Source: an uncultured Clostridia bacterium
GTDB taxonomy: Bacteria > Bacillota > Clostridia > Christensenellales > UBA3700
Reading direction: 5' to 3'
Assembly: GCA_947176115.1 (NCBI GenBank)
Contig: CAMWPK010000073.1
Location: 1 to 7,603, forward strand
DNA length: 7,603 bases
Below the pieces are notes generated by a model, which made no database searches, was not told the DNA's origin, and saw nothing but the letters and a program-made list of their open reading frames with translations. Position 1 is the first letter of the stretch. Every line of letters begins with the position of its first letter. Below, piece after piece: positions 1 through 6,050 of this stretch. The position numbers and the translations under genes are program-made.

Positions 1-195
1 ATGATAAGTATTGGCAAGCACGATAGAAGCATTGGTGTCTTCTACTTGCTTGGGAGTAAGCGCTTTTACTGTAGCATTTGTCCCTACAGGCATAAACACA
101 GGCGTGTCAATAACTCCGTGCGGAGTGGTAAATCTCCCCACTCTTGCGCCCGATTGCTTACATACTTTTACTACTTCATACTTAAATTTTTCCAT
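1..195 (-). CDS. tgt: tRNA-guanine transglycosylase, N-terminal part (cut by left window edge)
   Basis: Tgt exchanges guanine-34 in the anticodon of GUN-decoding tRNAs (Asp, Asn, His, Tyr) for the queuosine precursor preQ1, or for queuine in some salvagers. Only the first 65 residues are visible; the reading frame stays open to the left edge. The translation starts MEKFKYEVVK and contains GRFTTPHGVIDTPVFMPVG (residues 20-38), ATVKALTP (41-48) and LANTYH (60-65). These match the strongly conserved N-terminal Tgt signature, whose last block normally continues as NTYHL. The ATG at 195 is preceded by AAAGGA (200-205) four bases upstream, a good ribosome binding site. The catalytic aspartates and the zinc site lie outside the window. 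It sits 20 nt after queA, which acts next in the same pathway, so co-transcription is likely. Identity is near certain; completeness cannot be judged. Confidence 0.95.
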   Translation of the reverse strand, partial: MEKFKYEVVKVCKQSGARVGRFTTPHGVIDTPVFMPVGTNATVKALTPKQVEDTNASIVLANTYH

Positions 196-215
196 AATAT
201 CCTTTACTGTGACGC

Positions 216-1250
216 TTATACAAGCATCATTGCATCTCCAAAGGAGAAGAAGCGATATTTCTCCTTCACCGCCGTATTGTATATCTCCAGCGTATTTTCT
301 CTGCCTATAAATGCGCTGACAAGCATAATCAAAGTTGATTCGGGCAAATGAAAGTTGGTAATCAAGCCCTTTACGACTTTGAACTTATATCCCGGATAGA
401 TAAAAATTTGCGTTTCGCCTTTGCTTGGCTTGACAAAGCCGTCGTCACCGACTGCGCTCTCAACTACTCTGACGGAAGTTGTTCCTACGCATATCACTCG
501 TCTACCGTCTGCCAAAGCGTCATTGATAATCTTAGCGTTGGCGTCGTCAACCTCAAAATACTCGCTGTGCATTTTGTGATTGAGTATATCGTCTTCCTTG
601 ACGGGTCTAAACGTGCCAAGCCCAACGTGCAGTAATACATTGGCAATCTGTACGCCTTTGTCCTCTATCTTTTTAAGAAGTTGAGGCGTAAAATGCAAGC
701 CTGCCGTAGGCGCGGCGGACGAGCCGTCAATCTTGCTGTATACAGTCTGATACCTACTCTTATCCTCTAACTTTTGGGTTATATACGGCGGAAGAGGCAT
801 ATTGCCAATTTCTTCGAGTATGTTCTCAAATACTCCGTCAAATATGAATTTAATAAATCTTACGCCTTCTTCGCCAAAACCTACTACCTCTCCTTGCATT
901 TTCCCAAAATCAAGCATGGTTCCGATTTTGAGTTTCTTTGCGGGACGTGTGATGCATTCCCATACGTCGTATTCCTTGCGCTTCAATAGCAATACTTCTG
1001 TGTTATGCTCTATTGTCTTATCCGTGCGTGGAAGTCTAGTTGCAAATATTCTGGCGGGAATAACCTTGGTGTTGTTGATAACCAATACGTCGCCCTTTTT
1101 AAGATAATCGATTACGTCATAAAAATGATTATGCTCTATTTCCCCGCTGTCTTTGTGATAAACGAGCAATCGAGAAGCATCTCTTGGCTCAATCGGAGTC
1201 TGAGCTATAAGTTCTTGCGGAAGCTCATAGAAAAAATCGCTTGTTTTCAT
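216..1250 (-). CDS. queA: S-adenosylmethionine:tRNA ribosyltransferase-isomerase QueA
   Basis: QueA transfers and isomerises the ribosyl moiety of S-adenosylmethionine onto preQ1-modified tRNA, giving epoxyqueuosine; it is cytoplasmic and acts after Tgt. The 344-residue length is normal for the family and the protein looks complete. Visible family blocks are the N-terminal SDFFYELPQELIAQTP (4-19), DVLVINNTKVIPAR (54-67), MPLPPYI (151-157), GSSAAPTAGLHFT (176-188), HVGLGTFRPV (208-217), GTTSVRVVES (256-265), TNFHLPESTLIMLVSAF (298-314) and a C-terminal YRFFSFGDAMM (332-342). The ATG at 1250 shares its A with the ruvB stop codon (TAATG) and has GAGG seven bases upstream, so its translation is probably coupled to ruvB. 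The TAA stop is 20 nt before tgt. No frameshift or missing motif was seen. Confidence 0.98.
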   Translation of the reverse strand: MKTSDFFYELPQELIAQTPIEPRDASRLLVYHKDSGEIEHNHFYDVIDYLKKGDVLVINNTKVIPARIFATRLPRTDKTIEHNTEVLLLKRKEYDVWECITRPAKKLKIGTMLDFGKMQGEVVGFGEEGVRFIKFIFDGVFENILEEIGNMPLPPYITQKLEDKSRYQTVYSKIDGSSAAPTAGLHFTPQLLKKIEDKGVQIANVLLHVGLGTFRPVKEDDILNHKMHSEYFEVDDANAKIINDALADGRRVICVGTTSVRVVESAVGDDGFVKPSKGETQIFIYPGYKFKVVKGLITNFHLPESTLIMLVSAFIGRENTLEIYNTAVKEKYRFFSFGDAMMLV

Positions 1251-2305
1251 TATTTATCCTCGCTGTCGAGCATAGAGAGTTGCTCATAGGCAAGTTGGTT
1301 TGCCTTTCTGCCAAAATGCTTATAAGCGTCGGGCAAACAAATACGTCCTCTAGGAGTACGGGCAATAAAGGTGATTTGCATAAGATACGGCTCGTATACG
1401 TCCTCTATTGTTCCTGCGTCTTCTCCAATCGACGCGGCCAATGTATCAAGTCCAACAGGTCCGCCGTTGAATTTATCAATTATCGTTAAGATTATTTTGC
1501 GGTCTATATTATCAAGACCGAGTTTGTCTATTTCCATTTTGCCAAGCGCAATATCCGCAACCTTGGCGTCAATAATTCCCTCTGCCAAAACTTCGCTATA
1601 ATCGCGTACTCTTTTCAAAATACGATTGGCAATTCTAGGAGTACCTCTGCTCCGCCTTGCTATCTCATACGCTCCGTCCTCAGTAATTTCCACGTTCAGA
1701 AGTCCTGCGCTACGCTTGACGATACTTGCAAGTTCTTCAGGGGTATACATCTCCAAACGGCAATTTACGCCAAATCTATCGCGAAGCGGTGAAGTAAGCA
1801 TGCCCGCCCTCGTTGTAGCGCCAATAAGCGTAAACTTGGGAAGCGACAGTCTGATACTTCTTGCGCTAGGTCCTTTGCCTACCATAAAATCAAGCGCGTA
1901 ATCTTCCATCGCAGGATACAGCACTTCTTCCACGTTGCGATTAAGTCTATGTATCTCGTCTATAAAGAGCACGTCTTTTTCATTGAGATTGGTAAGTATT
2001 GCCGCCAAATCCGCGGCTTTTTCTATTGCAGGACCTGAAGTAATTCTTATCTGCGATCCCATTTCGCTTGCGATAATATGCGCCAAAGTCGTCTTACCAA
2101 GTCCCGGCGGACCGTACAAAAGCACGTGATCGAGAGCTTCATCTCGCGCCACCGCCGCTTTGATATATATTTCAAGATTTTCCTTTATCTTCTCCTGACC
2201 GACGTAATCGGACATGCTTTTGGGGCGGAGAGAATTTTCGCTATCCCCTTCGCTTACGCCTTGCATTGAAGACATAAACCTCTCTTCGTCGTCAAAAAAT
2301 TCCAT
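1250..2305 (-). CDS. ruvB: Holliday junction branch migration ATPase RuvB
   Basis: RuvB is the hexameric AAA+ motor that, recruited by RuvA, drives branch migration of Holliday junctions during recombinational repair. The 351-residue protein is full length. It shows SLRPKSMSDYVGQEK (25-39), Walker A GPPGLGKTT (65-73), Walker B VLFIDEIHRL (112-121, acidic D116 and E117), sensor 1 GATTRAG (162-168), the arginine-finger region SPLRDRFG (172-179, R175) and sensor 2 GTPRIANR (221-228). A C-terminal winged-helix DNA-binding domain follows, including GGPVGLDTLA (281-290) and TPRGR (317-321). The ATG at 2305 overlaps the ruvA stop by one base (TAATG). The nearest good Shine-Dalgarno, AAGGAG at 2318-2323, lies 12 bases upstream, somewhat far, which fits coupling to ruvA. 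In-frame ATGs at residues 11 and 14 are alternative starts, but the longer N-terminus resembles other RuvB proteins. Confidence 0.98.
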   Translation of the reverse strand: MEFFDDEERFMSSMQGVSEGDSENSLRPKSMSDYVGQEKIKENLEIYIKAAVARDEALDHVLLYGPPGLGKTTLAHIIASEMGSQIRITSGPAIEKAADLAAILTNLNEKDVLFIDEIHRLNRNVEEVLYPAMEDYALDFMVGKGPSARSIRLSLPKFTLIGATTRAGMLTSPLRDRFGVNCRLEMYTPEELASIVKRSAGLLNVEITEDGAYEIARRSRGTPRIANRILKRVRDYSEVLAEGIIDAKVADIALGKMEIDKLGLDNIDRKIILTIIDKFNGGPVGLDTLAASIGEDAGTIEDVYEPYLMQITFIARTPRGRICLPDAYKHFGRKANQLAYEQLSMLDSEDK

Positions 2306-2916
2306 TATCTATCAAAGCTCCTTAACGCTATCGTAATTATGTTTTCCAATTTATCGCTCTTTGTCCTTGCTACCGCAACGGCTTTAACGGCTTCCGTCTT
2401 GGATATACCTAGCGATACCAAAGCCAAAACCGCATCGTTCACCACTTCGTCTTTTGAAGTATCTTCGCTACCAAGCAAACCAAAGAAGCTCTCTCCCTTG
2501 TCGCTTCCGCCAACTTCTGCTATCTTCTCTTTAAGTTCTAAGATTATGCGTTCCGCAGTCTTTTTACCAAGACCTTTTACCTTGGCAAGCGTCTTTGCGT
2601 CGCTGTTGACAATAGCTATAGCCAATCTCTGCAAATCAATACCCGACAGTATCTGCAAAGCCGTCTTAGGTCCAACTCCGCTTACGCTAATCAAATTGAT
2701 AAACATCGCCTTTTCTTCTTTGCTGTAAAAGCCGTAGAGGCTCATTTCGTCCTCAGCTACCTTAAGATAGGTATAAGCCGTAACGACTTCGCCTTTCTTA
2801 GCAAACGCCGACAAAGTATTAGCTGACACGCCGAGTTCATAAGCAATGCCGTTGTTTTCCAACACGACTTTACCCTCTTCATAAAATATAACTTTGCCGG
2901 TAATTGAATAATACAT
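2305..2916 (-). CDS. ruvA: Holliday junction DNA-binding subunit RuvA
   Basis: RuvA binds four-way DNA junctions as a tetramer and loads RuvB rings on opposite arms. The protein has 203 residues, the usual length. Domain I (about 1-63) is the OB fold and ends in MSLYGF; the acidic-pin pair E55-D56 falls at the same positions as in Escherichia coli RuvA. Domain II has two helix-hairpin-helix motifs, ISVSGVGPKTALQIL (76-90) and KVKGLGKKTAERIILELK (112-129). A glycine- and acid-rich linker (about 135-157) leads to domain III (about 158-203), which contacts RuvB and contains AVLALVSLGISKTEA (162-176). The ATG at 2916 has AAAGGA five bases upstream, and the gene starts 11 nt after ruvC. Its TAA shares a base with the ruvB start, consistent with matched synthesis of the two partners. 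Confidence 0.98.
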   Translation of the reverse strand: MYYSITGKVIFYEEGKVVLENNGIAYELGVSANTLSAFAKKGEVVTAYTYLKVAEDEMSLYGFYSKEEKAMFINLISVSGVGPKTALQILSGIDLQRLAIAIVNSDAKTLAKVKGLGKKTAERIILELKEKIAEVGGSDKGESFFGLLGSEDTSKDEVVNDAVLALVSLGISKTEAVKAVAVARTKSDKLENIITIALRSFDR

Positions 2917-2927
2917 AAATTCCTTTC

Positions 2928-3422
2928 CTACTTAATTCCAAACAATCCGCCAAGCCTTGCAGTCTGTCCGTGAGTGAGCGCAACGGCAAGACCGTCCGCC
3001 GCATCGTCGGGTTTTGGCACAGCTTTTAGATTGAGAAGCCTAGTAACCATAAACTGTATTTGTTTTTTCTCTGCTTTGCCGTAGCCTGTCAATGCTTGCT
3101 TGATTTGCAAAGGCGTATACTCATACATTTTAAGCCCCTTTTGCTGACACGCTAAAAGTATTACGCCTCTCGCCTGCGCCACGTTGATGCCTGTGGTGAT
3201 ATTGGTATTGAAAAACAATTCCTCTATCGCAATGCAATCAGGCTTAAATTTCTCAATCAACGAAAGCATACCGTCGTAAATCTTATTCAATCTTACAGGT
3301 ACGGTATCCTCTTTAGGAGTGTTGATAACTCCGCAATCTATAGGACGGAATGCGCCCTTTTGCGCCTCAATTACGCCGTAGCCCACTATGGCAAGACCGG
3401 GGTCTATTCCCAAGATTATCAT
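2928..3422 (-). CDS. ruvC: Crossover junction endodeoxyribonuclease RuvC
   Basis: RuvC is the dimeric, metal-dependent resolvase that nicks two strands of a Holliday junction to finish recombination, working with RuvAB. The 164-residue protein has an RNase H-like fold signature: ILGIDPG with catalytic D7, IEELFF with catalytic E67, and PDDAADGLAVALTH (138-151) supplying D140 and D143. These correspond to the E. coli acidic tetrad D7, E66, D138 and D141. GINVAQARGVILLAC (78-92) and YTPLQIKQALTGYGKAEK (102-119) are also family-typical. The start codon overlaps the proA stop in an ATGA arrangement. Upstream purines are weak (GGCGAG), so translation is likely coupled to proA. The gene stops 11 nt before ruvA. 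All catalytic residues are intact and the length is normal. Confidence 0.98.
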   Translation of the reverse strand: MIILGIDPGLAIVGYGVIEAQKGAFRPIDCGVINTPKEDTVPVRLNKIYDGMLSLIEKFKPDCIAIEELFFNTNITTGINVAQARGVILLACQQKGLKMYEYTPLQIKQALTGYGKAEKKQIQFMVTRLLNLKAVPKPDDAADGLAVALTHGQTARLGGLFGIK

Positions 3423-4660
3423 TTACGTATCTCGCCGTGACCTGTGACGATGTATTTCTCACTCGTCAACTGCTCAAGTCCAAGCGGTCCTCTTGCGTGC
3501 AACTTTTGGGTAGATATTCCTATTTCCGCTCCAAAGCCGAACTCAAATCCATCGGTAAATCTAGTTGAGGCATTGGTATATACGCAACCTGCGTCAACTG
3601 CCGTCGTAAAGATATTCATTACTTTTTCGTCAGTCGATACGATAGCTTCGCTATGCTTGGTTCCGTTGGCATTGATACGGTCTATCGCCTCTTTATAATC
3701 CTTGACAACCTTGACTGTCAAGTAGTAATCTTCCCTTTCCGTCCTGTAATCTTCTTCGGTTGCAGGTATGACGTCTTTTGCGTATCTTTGAATTCTTTCG
3801 TCGCCTATAATCTTACAACCGTCTTCTTGCAAAGTCTTGAGCATATCGGGCAAGAACTTGTCCGCAATAGCTTCGTCCACTAGAAGTTGTTCCTGCGCGT
3901 TGCATACCGATACTCTTTGCATCTTTGCATTATATACAATCTTCTTTGCCATTTCAAGGTCTGCAGTCTTTTCTACATATACGTGACAGTTACCGCCTGA
4001 CGATGCAATGACGGGTATTTGTGAATTGGTAAGAACAAACTTCTTAAGATTATCGCTACCTCTTGGAATAATTACGTCAATGTACTTTGCCTGTTGTAAC
4101 ATATCATACGTAGCCTGTCTGTCCACGTTGTCTACAAAACCTACAATATCCTTGTCAAGTCCAAGTTCGCCAATGGCTTGTTGAATAATCTCAAAGAGTA
4201 CTCTATTGGTATTGATAGCCTCTTTTCCGCCTTTGAGTATGACGCCGTTGCCCGACTTAATGCAAAGACTAGCCACGTCTACCGTTACGTTGGGACGCGA
4301 TTCGTAAATTACGCCGATAACGCCAAGCGGAGCTCTGACCTTTTTAATCTCAAGACCGCTGTCTACTTTCCACTGTCTTACGGTTTTGCCTACAGGATCG
4401 TCAAGGTCTGCGACCTGCCTGACGCCTTCCGCCATAAGCGCAATGCGAGCATCCGTCAAAGTAAGTCTGTCTATCATAGCCTCAGACAGTTTGCCCTTGG
4501 CATTTTTAATATCGACAGCATTGATTTTCTTTATCTCTTCTTTGCTTTGTTCTATTTTCTTTGCGACAGCCATAAGAATATCATTCTTCATATTGGTATC
4601 GTACAAAGATAATTTATAAGTTGCGTTCCTTACCTTGGAACATACTTCTTGAATATTCAT
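3419..4660 (-). CDS. proA: Gamma-glutamyl phosphate reductase (glutamate-5-semialdehyde dehydrogenase) ProA
   Basis: ProA reduces gamma-glutamyl phosphate to glutamate-5-semialdehyde with NADPH, the second step of proline synthesis from glutamate. The 413-residue protein spans the whole aldehyde-dehydrogenase-like family length. Visible blocks are VRAPLGVIGVIYESRPNVT (108-126), VIIPRGSDNL (196-205), SVCNAQEQLLV (251-261) with the predicted catalytic Cys253, HSEAIVS (336-342), and the C-terminal NASTRFTDGFEFGFGAEIG (363-381) followed by a conserved LHARGPLGL block. From memory of the family, the loop often written ETGVGNCH is here ASSGGNCH (219-226), and the residue two before SVCN's Val is Ser preceded by Val250, where Pro is usual. 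The start ATG at 4660 has AAGAGGT (4666-4672) five bases upstream and lies 18 nt after yebC. No proB, its usual partner, is in the window. Function is well supported; catalytic efficiency is not knowable here. Confidence 0.95.
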   Translation of the reverse strand: MNIQEVCSKVRNATYKLSLYDTNMKNDILMAVAKKIEQSKEEIKKINAVDIKNAKGKLSEAMIDRLTLTDARIALMAEGVRQVADLDDPVGKTVRQWKVDSGLEIKKVRAPLGVIGVIYESRPNVTVDVASLCIKSGNGVILKGGKEAINTNRVLFEIIQQAIGELGLDKDIVGFVDNVDRQATYDMLQQAKYIDVIIPRGSDNLKKFVLTNSQIPVIASSGGNCHVYVEKTADLEMAKKIVYNAKMQRVSVCNAQEQLLVDEAIADKFLPDMLKTLQEDGCKIIGDERIQRYAKDVIPATEEDYRTEREDYYLTVKVVKDYKEAIDRINANGTKHSEAIVSTDEKVMNIFTTAVDAGCVYTNASTRFTDGFEFGFGAEIGISTQKLHARGPLGLEQLTSEKYIVTGHGEIRK

Positions 4661-4678
4661 AATTGACCTCTTATTAAA

Positions 4679-5419
4679 TCAGTCTTCGTCTTCTTCGTCG
4701 AGTTCTGCGTTGTGATACACGTTCTGAACGTCGTCGTTGTCCTCAAGCATATCCAAAAGTTTGAGCACCTTTGCTTCCGCGTCTTTGTCCGGCTTTATGG
4801 TATTGCTTGGTATTCTATCGACTTGCGCTGACAAAATCTTTAGACTTCCCTCTTTCTCTATTGCCTCTCTCACTTCGCCCAAAGAATTGGGATCGGTGTA
4901 TATCTCAAATACGTCTTCGTCGTTTAGTATATCGTTGGCTCCGCAATCAAGCGCAATCATCATTACAGTATCTTCGTCTACGCCCTCGCCGTCTACGACG
5001 ATTACGCCTTTGGTTTCGAACATATACGACACGCAACCGCTAGTGCCCATTGCTCCGCCACACTTATCGAAGTGGTGACGAATATCGCCTGCGGTACGGT
5101 TTTTGTTATCCGTCAAAGTTTCTACGATTACGGCGACGCCTCCTGCCGCGTAACCTTCGTATATATTTTCTTCGTAGTTGACGGCATTGAGTTCTCCGCT
5201 AGCCTTTTTGATACCTCTTTCGATATTATCGTTGGGCATATTGTTGGCTTTTGCCTTGGCAATGACATCTCTCAATCTTGCGTTGGAATTGGGGTCAGGT
5301 CCGCCTTGCTTTACCGCAACGGCAATTTCTCTACCTATCTTAGTAAACACGCTTGCTCTTTTAGCGTCGCTCTTACCTTTTTTGTTTTTAATGTTAGCCC
5401 ATTTGCTATGTCCTGACAT
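4679..5419 (-). CDS. yebC: YebC/PmpR (TACO1) family protein
   Basis: The 246-residue protein begins MSGHSKWANIKNKKG, the hallmark YebC/TACO1 start, followed by FTKIGREI (25-32), NARLRDVIAKAKANNMPNDN (50-69) and YEGYAAGGVAVIVETLTDNK (87-106). Family members were long annotated as DNA-binding transcriptional regulators. More recent work on bacterial YebC and mitochondrial TACO1 points to a ribosome-linked role in translating difficult stretches such as polyproline; which applies here is inference. The C-terminus is very acidic (ELDEEDED). The ATG at 5419 is chosen because MSGHSKW is the invariant N-terminus and a strong GGAGGT lies four bases upstream. A TTG at 5431 in the same frame overlaps that site and is rejected. 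It is the first gene of the yebC-proA-ruvCAB-queA-tgt operon, and yebC next to ruvC is a widely conserved neighbourhood. Confidence 0.96.
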   Translation of the reverse strand: MSGHSKWANIKNKKGKSDAKRASVFTKIGREIAVAVKQGGPDPNSNARLRDVIAKAKANNMPNDNIERGIKKASGELNAVNYEENIYEGYAAGGVAVIVETLTDNKNRTAGDIRHHFDKCGGAMGTSGCVSYMFETKGVIVVDGEGVDEDTVMMIALDCGANDILNDEDVFEIYTDPNSLGEVREAIEKEGSLKILSAQVDRIPSNTIKPDKDAEAKVLKLLDMLEDNDDVQNVYHNAELDEEDED

Positions 5420-5431
5420 AACTACCTCCAA
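5420..5431 (-). promoter_or_regulatory. Ribosome binding site of yebC
   Basis: The minus strand reads TTGGAGGTAGTT directly before ATG 5419. GGAGGT (5424-5429) is a near-perfect Shine-Dalgarno with a four-base gap to the start. It fixes the start at 5419 and rules out the in-frame TTG at 5431, which overlaps the site. Confidence 0.9.
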
Positions 5432-5470
5432 AAGTCGTATATTGTATAAACTAAATATTTACATAATAAT

Positions 5471-5497
5471 ATTATATTATTTATTTATTTTTTGCAA
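5471..5497 (-). promoter_or_regulatory. Candidate sigma-A promoter for the yebC-to-tgt operon
   Basis: In the gap upstream of yebC the minus strand has a perfect -10 hexamer TATAAT (5471-5476) and a possible -35 TTGCAA (5492-5497, 4 of 6 consensus) with a 15-bp spacer, shorter than the usual 16-18. The predicted transcript would start near 5464, giving a leader of about 45 nt. The stretch 5441-5490 has only three G or C in 50 bases, so chance -10-like matches are common and TATTAT variants lie just downstream. The existence of a promoter here is likely, because a terminator precedes the gap; the exact elements are tentative. Confidence 0.55.
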
Positions 5498-5551
5498 GGA
5501 ATTTTTACTACATTTTGTTGTCTGCATTAAATTACGCGCAAAATATTGCAT

Positions 5552-5583
5552 AAAAAAGAGCAACTCGTCTGAATTGCTCTTTT
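5552..5583 (-). terminator. Rho-independent terminator after ruvX
   Basis: A perfect 10-bp inverted repeat, AAAAGAGCAA (5574-5583 read on the minus strand) and TTGCTCTTTT (5554-5563), flanks a 10-base loop. On the minus strand the 3' arm runs into TTTTTT (5557-5552). It begins five bases after the ruvX stop and separates ruvX from the yebC operon. The A-rich 5' flank would also give four T residues on the plus strand, but no plus-strand gene leads into it. Confidence 0.9.
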
Positions 5584-5587
5584 GCTA

Positions 5588-5992
5588 CTACCTTCTATCT
5601 AAATATGCCTGCAAAATTATAACCGCGGCAAGTTTATCAATGACTTGCTTTCTCTTATCTCTTCTCATCCCGCCCTCGATAAGAAAACTTTCGGCTTCAA
5701 CAGACGTAAGTCTTTCGTCTTCATAGTCGATTTTGGCGTCAATAAGCGGTTGCAACTTTTCGGCAAAAGCCCTAGTCTTTTCCACTCTTGCGCCTTCACT
5801 GCCGTCCATATTGAGCGGTAAGCCGAATACTACTACGTCAATCTTGTAGCTTTTCACCAAGTCCGCTATATATTGCAAATCCTTTTGCAGTCCTACTCTC
5901 TTGTAGGTTTCCAATCCGTTGGCTATAATCCCGCTCTCGCTTATGGCTATGCCTGTACGAGCGTCGCCCAAATCTATCGCTAAATACTTCAT
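5588..5992 (-). CDS. ruvX: RuvX/YqgF family putative pre-16S rRNA nuclease (Holliday junction resolvase-like)
   Basis: The 134-residue protein matches the YqgF/RuvX family, an RNase H-like fold first described as a RuvC-like resolvase and linked in E. coli to processing of the 16S rRNA 5' end. Visible motifs are KYLAIDLGDARTGIAIS (2-18, metal-binding D7), VVVFGLPLNMDGSEG (53-67), DERLTSVEAE (92-101) and DKLAAVIILQAYLD (119-132, acidic D119). The ATG at 5992 is chosen because family members start right at the first beta strand. An in-frame TTG at 6028 would add 12 residues unlike the family. There is no Shine-Dalgarno before 5992; instead a strong promoter places the predicted transcript start at the ATG. 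The gene lies 58 nt after the permease gene and has its own terminator, so it appears to be expressed alone. The frequent neighbour alaS is absent here. Confidence 0.95.
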   Translation of the reverse strand: MKYLAIDLGDARTGIAISESGIIANGLETYKRVGLQKDLQYIADLVKSYKIDVVVFGLPLNMDGSEGARVEKTRAFAEKLQPLIDAKIDYEDERLTSVEAESFLIEGGMRRDKRKQVIDKLAAVIILQAYLDRR

Positions 5993-5998
5993 ATGCAA

Positions 5999-6028
5999 AT
6001 TATCGCATACGTTAGTTGTTTTTGTCAA
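5999..6028 (-). promoter_or_regulatory. Strong extended -10 promoter driving ruvX, probably leaderless
   Basis: On the minus strand a consensus -35 TTGACA (6023-6028, 6 of 6) is followed by an 18-bp spacer and -10 GATAAT (5999-6004, 5 of 6). A TG lies one base upstream of the -10, forming an extended -10 (TGCGATAAT). Only six bases separate the -10 from the ruvX ATG at 5992, so the usual start-site spacing puts +1 at the A of the start codon. The -35 lies about 22 bases after the stop of the upstream permease gene. The elements are read directly; the start site is inferred. Confidence 0.8.
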
Positions 6029-6050
6029 ACAAACTAAACCTAATATAGCG

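Noticed and set aside
1..351. Plus-strand open frames over the left end
   Set aside because: They lie antisense to tgt and queA, whose minus-strand translations match strongly conserved families. The plus-strand products show no recognisable domain or ribosome binding site.
5432..5551. Riboswitch, T-box or attenuator in the leader of the yebC-proA operon
   Set aside because: No T-box motif, preQ1-like pseudoknot or paired terminator/antiterminator hairpins could be made out; the predicted leader is only about 45 nt and almost pure AT.
5178..5726. A 182-codon plus-strand frame crossing the yebC start, the intergenic gap and the ruvX terminator
   Set aside because: It runs antisense through two well-supported genes and the AT-rich gap, its composition changes abruptly across them, and it resembles no known family; it is an incidental open frame.
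5993..6028. Longer ruvX start at TTG 6028
   Set aside because: It adds 12 residues that do not resemble the family, overlaps the -35 element, and has only a weak TTAGG-like upstream site. The family start is the Met directly before KYLAIDLG.
6014..6035. Imperfect inverted repeat (AGTTtGTTT / AAACAACT on the minus strand, 5-base loop) between the permease gene and ruvX, considered as a terminator or operator
   Set aside because: The stem is AT-rich, has a bulge and no T-run follows it on either strand, so it is not a credible terminator. It overlaps the -35 of the ruvX promoter, but a single weak repeat is not enough to call an operator.
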